Shown here: piece after piece, positions 5,927-7,151 of the stretch
Numbering within the stretch: position 1 is the stretch's first letter
How the letters are laid out: each line of letters opens with the position of its first letter
Program-made: the position numbers and the translations under genes
The notes under the pieces: model-generated
Seen by the model: the letters and a program-made list of their open reading frames with translations, nothing else
Database searches by the model: none
Told to the model about the DNA's origin: nothing
From: Desulfobacteraceae bacterium
GTDB taxonomy: Bacteria > Desulfobacterota > DSM-4660 > Desulfatiglandales > Desulfatiglandaceae
Reading direction: 5' to 3'
DNA: 7,151 bases
Assembly: GCA_020349865.1 (NCBI GenBank)
Contig: CP070700.1
Span: 3,629,267 to 3,636,417 of the forward strand

Positions 5927-6469
5927 ATGGTGACGGGAACTCGAGGGAAACAGGGGCTAATTATCGTTTTTACGGGCAATGGGAAAGGAAAAACCACTGC
6001 GGCTTTGGGGTTGGCCCTTCGGGCTGCAGGGCAGCAACTTCGTGTGCTTATACTGCAGTTTATGAAAGGGCTAACGGCCATCGGTGAAATGAAAGCATTG
6101 TCTGAGGCCAGCCTTCCCATTACAGTCAGGCGGTTTGGCCGGCCGGGATTTGTTCAGAATAGGGTTTGTGAAGCCCTTGATCAACATATAGCCTTCCAGG
6201 GGATAGAAGCCGTTCAAGAAGCCATGGCGAACCAGGCTTACGACATGATTGTTCTTGATGAGATAAATATGGCGGTGGATTTTGGACTGTTGCAGATCGA
6301 AGATGTGATGGAGATCATTGAGAAGAAGCCTCCCGAACTCCATCTGGTTCTAACGGGACGAAACGCAAAAAAGGAACTATTGGAGATCGCAGACCTGGTC
6401 ACCGAGATGAGGGAGGTAAAACACCCCTATAACCAGGGAATCAAAGCGCAAAAAGGGATTGAGTTTTAG
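5927..6469 (+). CDS. cobO: Corrinoid adenosyltransferase (BtuR/CobO/CobA type)
   Basis: This 180-residue protein transfers the adenosyl group of ATP to the cobalt of reduced corrinoids, giving adenosylcobamide; it serves both de novo synthesis and salvage. The family P-loop GNGKGKTT is at residues 17-24, followed by LRAAG, LILQFMKG, VLDEINMA (catalytic Asp-Glu region, about 110-117), LVLTGRNA and the C-terminal HPYNQGIKAQKGIEF, which is characteristic of BtuR/CobO. The length is slightly under the usual 190-200 because the N-terminal extension is short. The stretch that carries a Trp (WETQN) in Salmonella CobA reads GFVQNR here, so corrin contacts may differ. The gene follows the channel gene by 119 nt on the same strand and may belong to its operon. 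It pairs functionally with the CbiR-like gene for remodelling of imported cobamides. Confidence 0.9.
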   Translation: MVTGTRGKQGLIIVFTGNGKGKTTAALGLALRAAGQQLRVLILQFMKGLTAIGEMKALSEASLPITVRRFGRPGFVQNRVCEALDQHIAFQGIEAVQEAMANQAYDMIVLDEINMAVDFGLLQIEDVMEIIEKKPPELHLVLTGRNAKKELLEIADLVTEMREVKHPYNQGIKAQKGIEF

Positions 6470-6553
6470 AGGGTAATCCACATCTTCACTTATCCTAAAC
6501 TGTCCATGTCCCATATCTCGATCTGGACAAAGGGGGTAGGAAAGGATATTTGG

Positions 6554-6569
6554 GTCCCTCAAGAGGGGC
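6554..6569 (+). terminator. Possible terminator downstream of CobO
   Basis: GTCCCTC and GAGGGGC pair around an AA centre (in practice CCC/GGG with a TCAAGA loop), and TTTT follows at 6573-6576. It lies between the convergent CobO gene and the Cys-rich mini-protein gene. The T-tract is short and offset, so this is a weak call. Confidence 0.3.
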
Positions 6570-6578
6570 AGGATTTTA

Positions 6579-6776
6579 CTATGAACCGTCTATTGCCTCC
6601 TTGGCAAGATCCCTTAAGCAATGCGGAAAACGCTTTAGGATTGAATCCTCAATCCTGTTCTTATGTGCTATAATACACTCACAACAAATCCCATGTCTTG
6701 GGCAGTCCGATTTTGGGCAAGAGCAATACTCATTGATCTTTTCACGAACGGGACAATCAATACTAATCTGATCCAT
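6579..6776 (-). CDS. Small Cys-rich protein, DUF6485-like
   Basis: This 65-residue protein has eight cysteines (8, 18, 20, 25, 31, 32, 34 and 53). The core CSCPKSDCPRHGICCEC resembles a widespread anaerobe family with the pattern CxC...CPRHGxCCxC, a following His and a late Cys near the end (here HCLR). It probably binds one or two zinc ions or an Fe-S cluster; no function is established. The ATG at 6774-6776 is preferred because AAAGGA lies 9 nt upstream on the minus strand. The frame stays open for 69 more codons, but that extension is hydrophobic, lacks family features and would overlap the start of the divergent Rossmann gene. The gene is convergent with the CobO gene and divergent from the next gene, with 100 nt between starts. 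Confidence 0.7.
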   Translation of the reverse strand: MDQISIDCPVREKINEYCSCPKSDCPRHGICCECIIAHKNRIEDSILKRFPHCLRDLAKEAIDGS

Positions 6777-6876
6777 AGGTATAAGTCCTTTATTGAATAT
6801 AATTTGGCTTTTAACCACTTCACATAGTGACCCATAGGGGAAAGAGTACAACAGACTCATATCACAAAAGATCATT
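6777..6876. promoter_or_regulatory. Divergent promoter region
   Basis: These 100 nt separate two divergent starts. A perfect -10 TATAAT lies on the plus strand at 6798-6803, and an overlapping TATATT lies on the minus strand (6801 down to 6796), but neither has a good -35. A small palindrome TCAC-ATA-GTGA is centred near 6826 and could be an operator. Confidence 0.3.
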
Positions 6877-7151
6877 ATGGAAAAGATCTGGATTATCGGA
6901 ATTGGCCGGTTCGGAAAGCTTGCGTACAGGAGGTTGGCGAAGAGCAAAAAAGAGAGACGTTTTGTGTTAGTCGATCCGGTCAAAGAGAATCTCGTGCAAT
7001 GCGAAGGCCCGGATACATCACTGGAAGAGGCGGATGGGGTAGATTTCTTGGAACATCACCTTGACGTGGGGAACAAACCGGACTGGATCATTCCGGCTTT
7101 ACCGCTGCATCTGGCTGCTGAGTGGTTTCTTATGCGAATGGGTCCCGAGCA
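6877..7151 (+). CDS. Rossmann-fold NAD(P)-binding protein, N-terminal part (runs off the window)
   Basis: The frame from ATG 6877 is open to the last base (91 complete codons). It begins MEKIWIIGIGRFGKLAYRRL, with a GxGxxG dinucleotide motif (Gly8, Gly10, Gly13) and an acidic residue at the end of the second strand (VLVDP, Asp33), which fits NAD binding. The later segment PDWIIPALPLHLAAEW looks like the continuing Rossmann sheet. I do not recognise a specific enzyme; a TrkA-N-like or dehydrogenase-like protein of unknown function is the fairest description. No strong ribosome binding site precedes the ATG. Confidence 0.7.
   Translation, partial: MEKIWIIGIGRFGKLAYRRLAKSKKERRFVLVDPVKENLVQCEGPDTSLEEADGVDFLEHHLDVGNKPDWIIPALPLHLAAEWFLMRMGPE

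Noticed and set aside
6777..6983. N-terminal extension of the Cys-rich protein to 134 residues
   Set aside because: The added part is hydrophobic and family-unlike, and it overlaps the divergent Rossmann gene antisense; the internal ATG has an AAAGGA at good spacing.

Overview
The window reads as a chromosomal stretch from an anaerobic bacterium of moderate GC content. A Desulfobacterota-like (former Deltaproteobacteria) or acetogen-like background is the best guess. The guess rests on gene content: a CbiR-type cobamide-remodelling enzyme, a BtuR/CobO corrinoid adenosyltransferase, a COG0523 metallochaperone GTPase, a TM0996-like mini-thioredoxin and a DUF6485-like Cys-rich mini-protein. No taxonomic marker is present, so this is inference.

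Layout, left to right. (1) 1-47 is probably the last few codons of an unidentified rightward gene. (2) 97-921 (minus) is a CbiR-like TIM-barrel phosphodiesterase. (3) 922-1281 is an AT-rich divergent intergenic region. (4) 1282-2580 (plus) is an Old Yellow Enzyme-family flavoprotein with altered catalytic motifs, a retained four-cysteine cluster and a C-terminal extension. (5) 2581-3065 is non-coding; it holds a 228-bp element bounded by near-perfect 34/36-nt inverted arms, a leftward terminator-like hairpin and the control region of the next operon. (6) 3066-5807 (plus) is a compact run: PadR-type regulator, COG0523 GTPase, mini-thioredoxin, aquaglyceroporin-like channel, with gaps of 27, 20 and 13 nt. 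(7) 5927-6469 (plus) is a BtuR/CobO adenosyltransferase 119 nt further on, probably the last gene of the run. (8) 6579-6776 (minus) is a 65-residue Cys-rich protein. (9) 6877-7151 (plus) is a Rossmann-fold protein cut by the window edge.

Working together: CbiR (removes the lower ligand of cobamides) and BtuR/CobO (adenosylates corrinoids) bracket the region and point to corrinoid salvage or remodelling. The PadR-GTPase-thioredoxin-channel run looks like one regulated unit that could take up a small neutral solute and handle a metal or metalloid, or prepare a corrinoid/metal enzyme. The strongest regulatory signal is a perfect 15-bp inverted repeat that covers a consensus -10 box, holds the PadR ribosome binding site in its centre and includes the PadR start codon. 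This suggests tight autoregulation.
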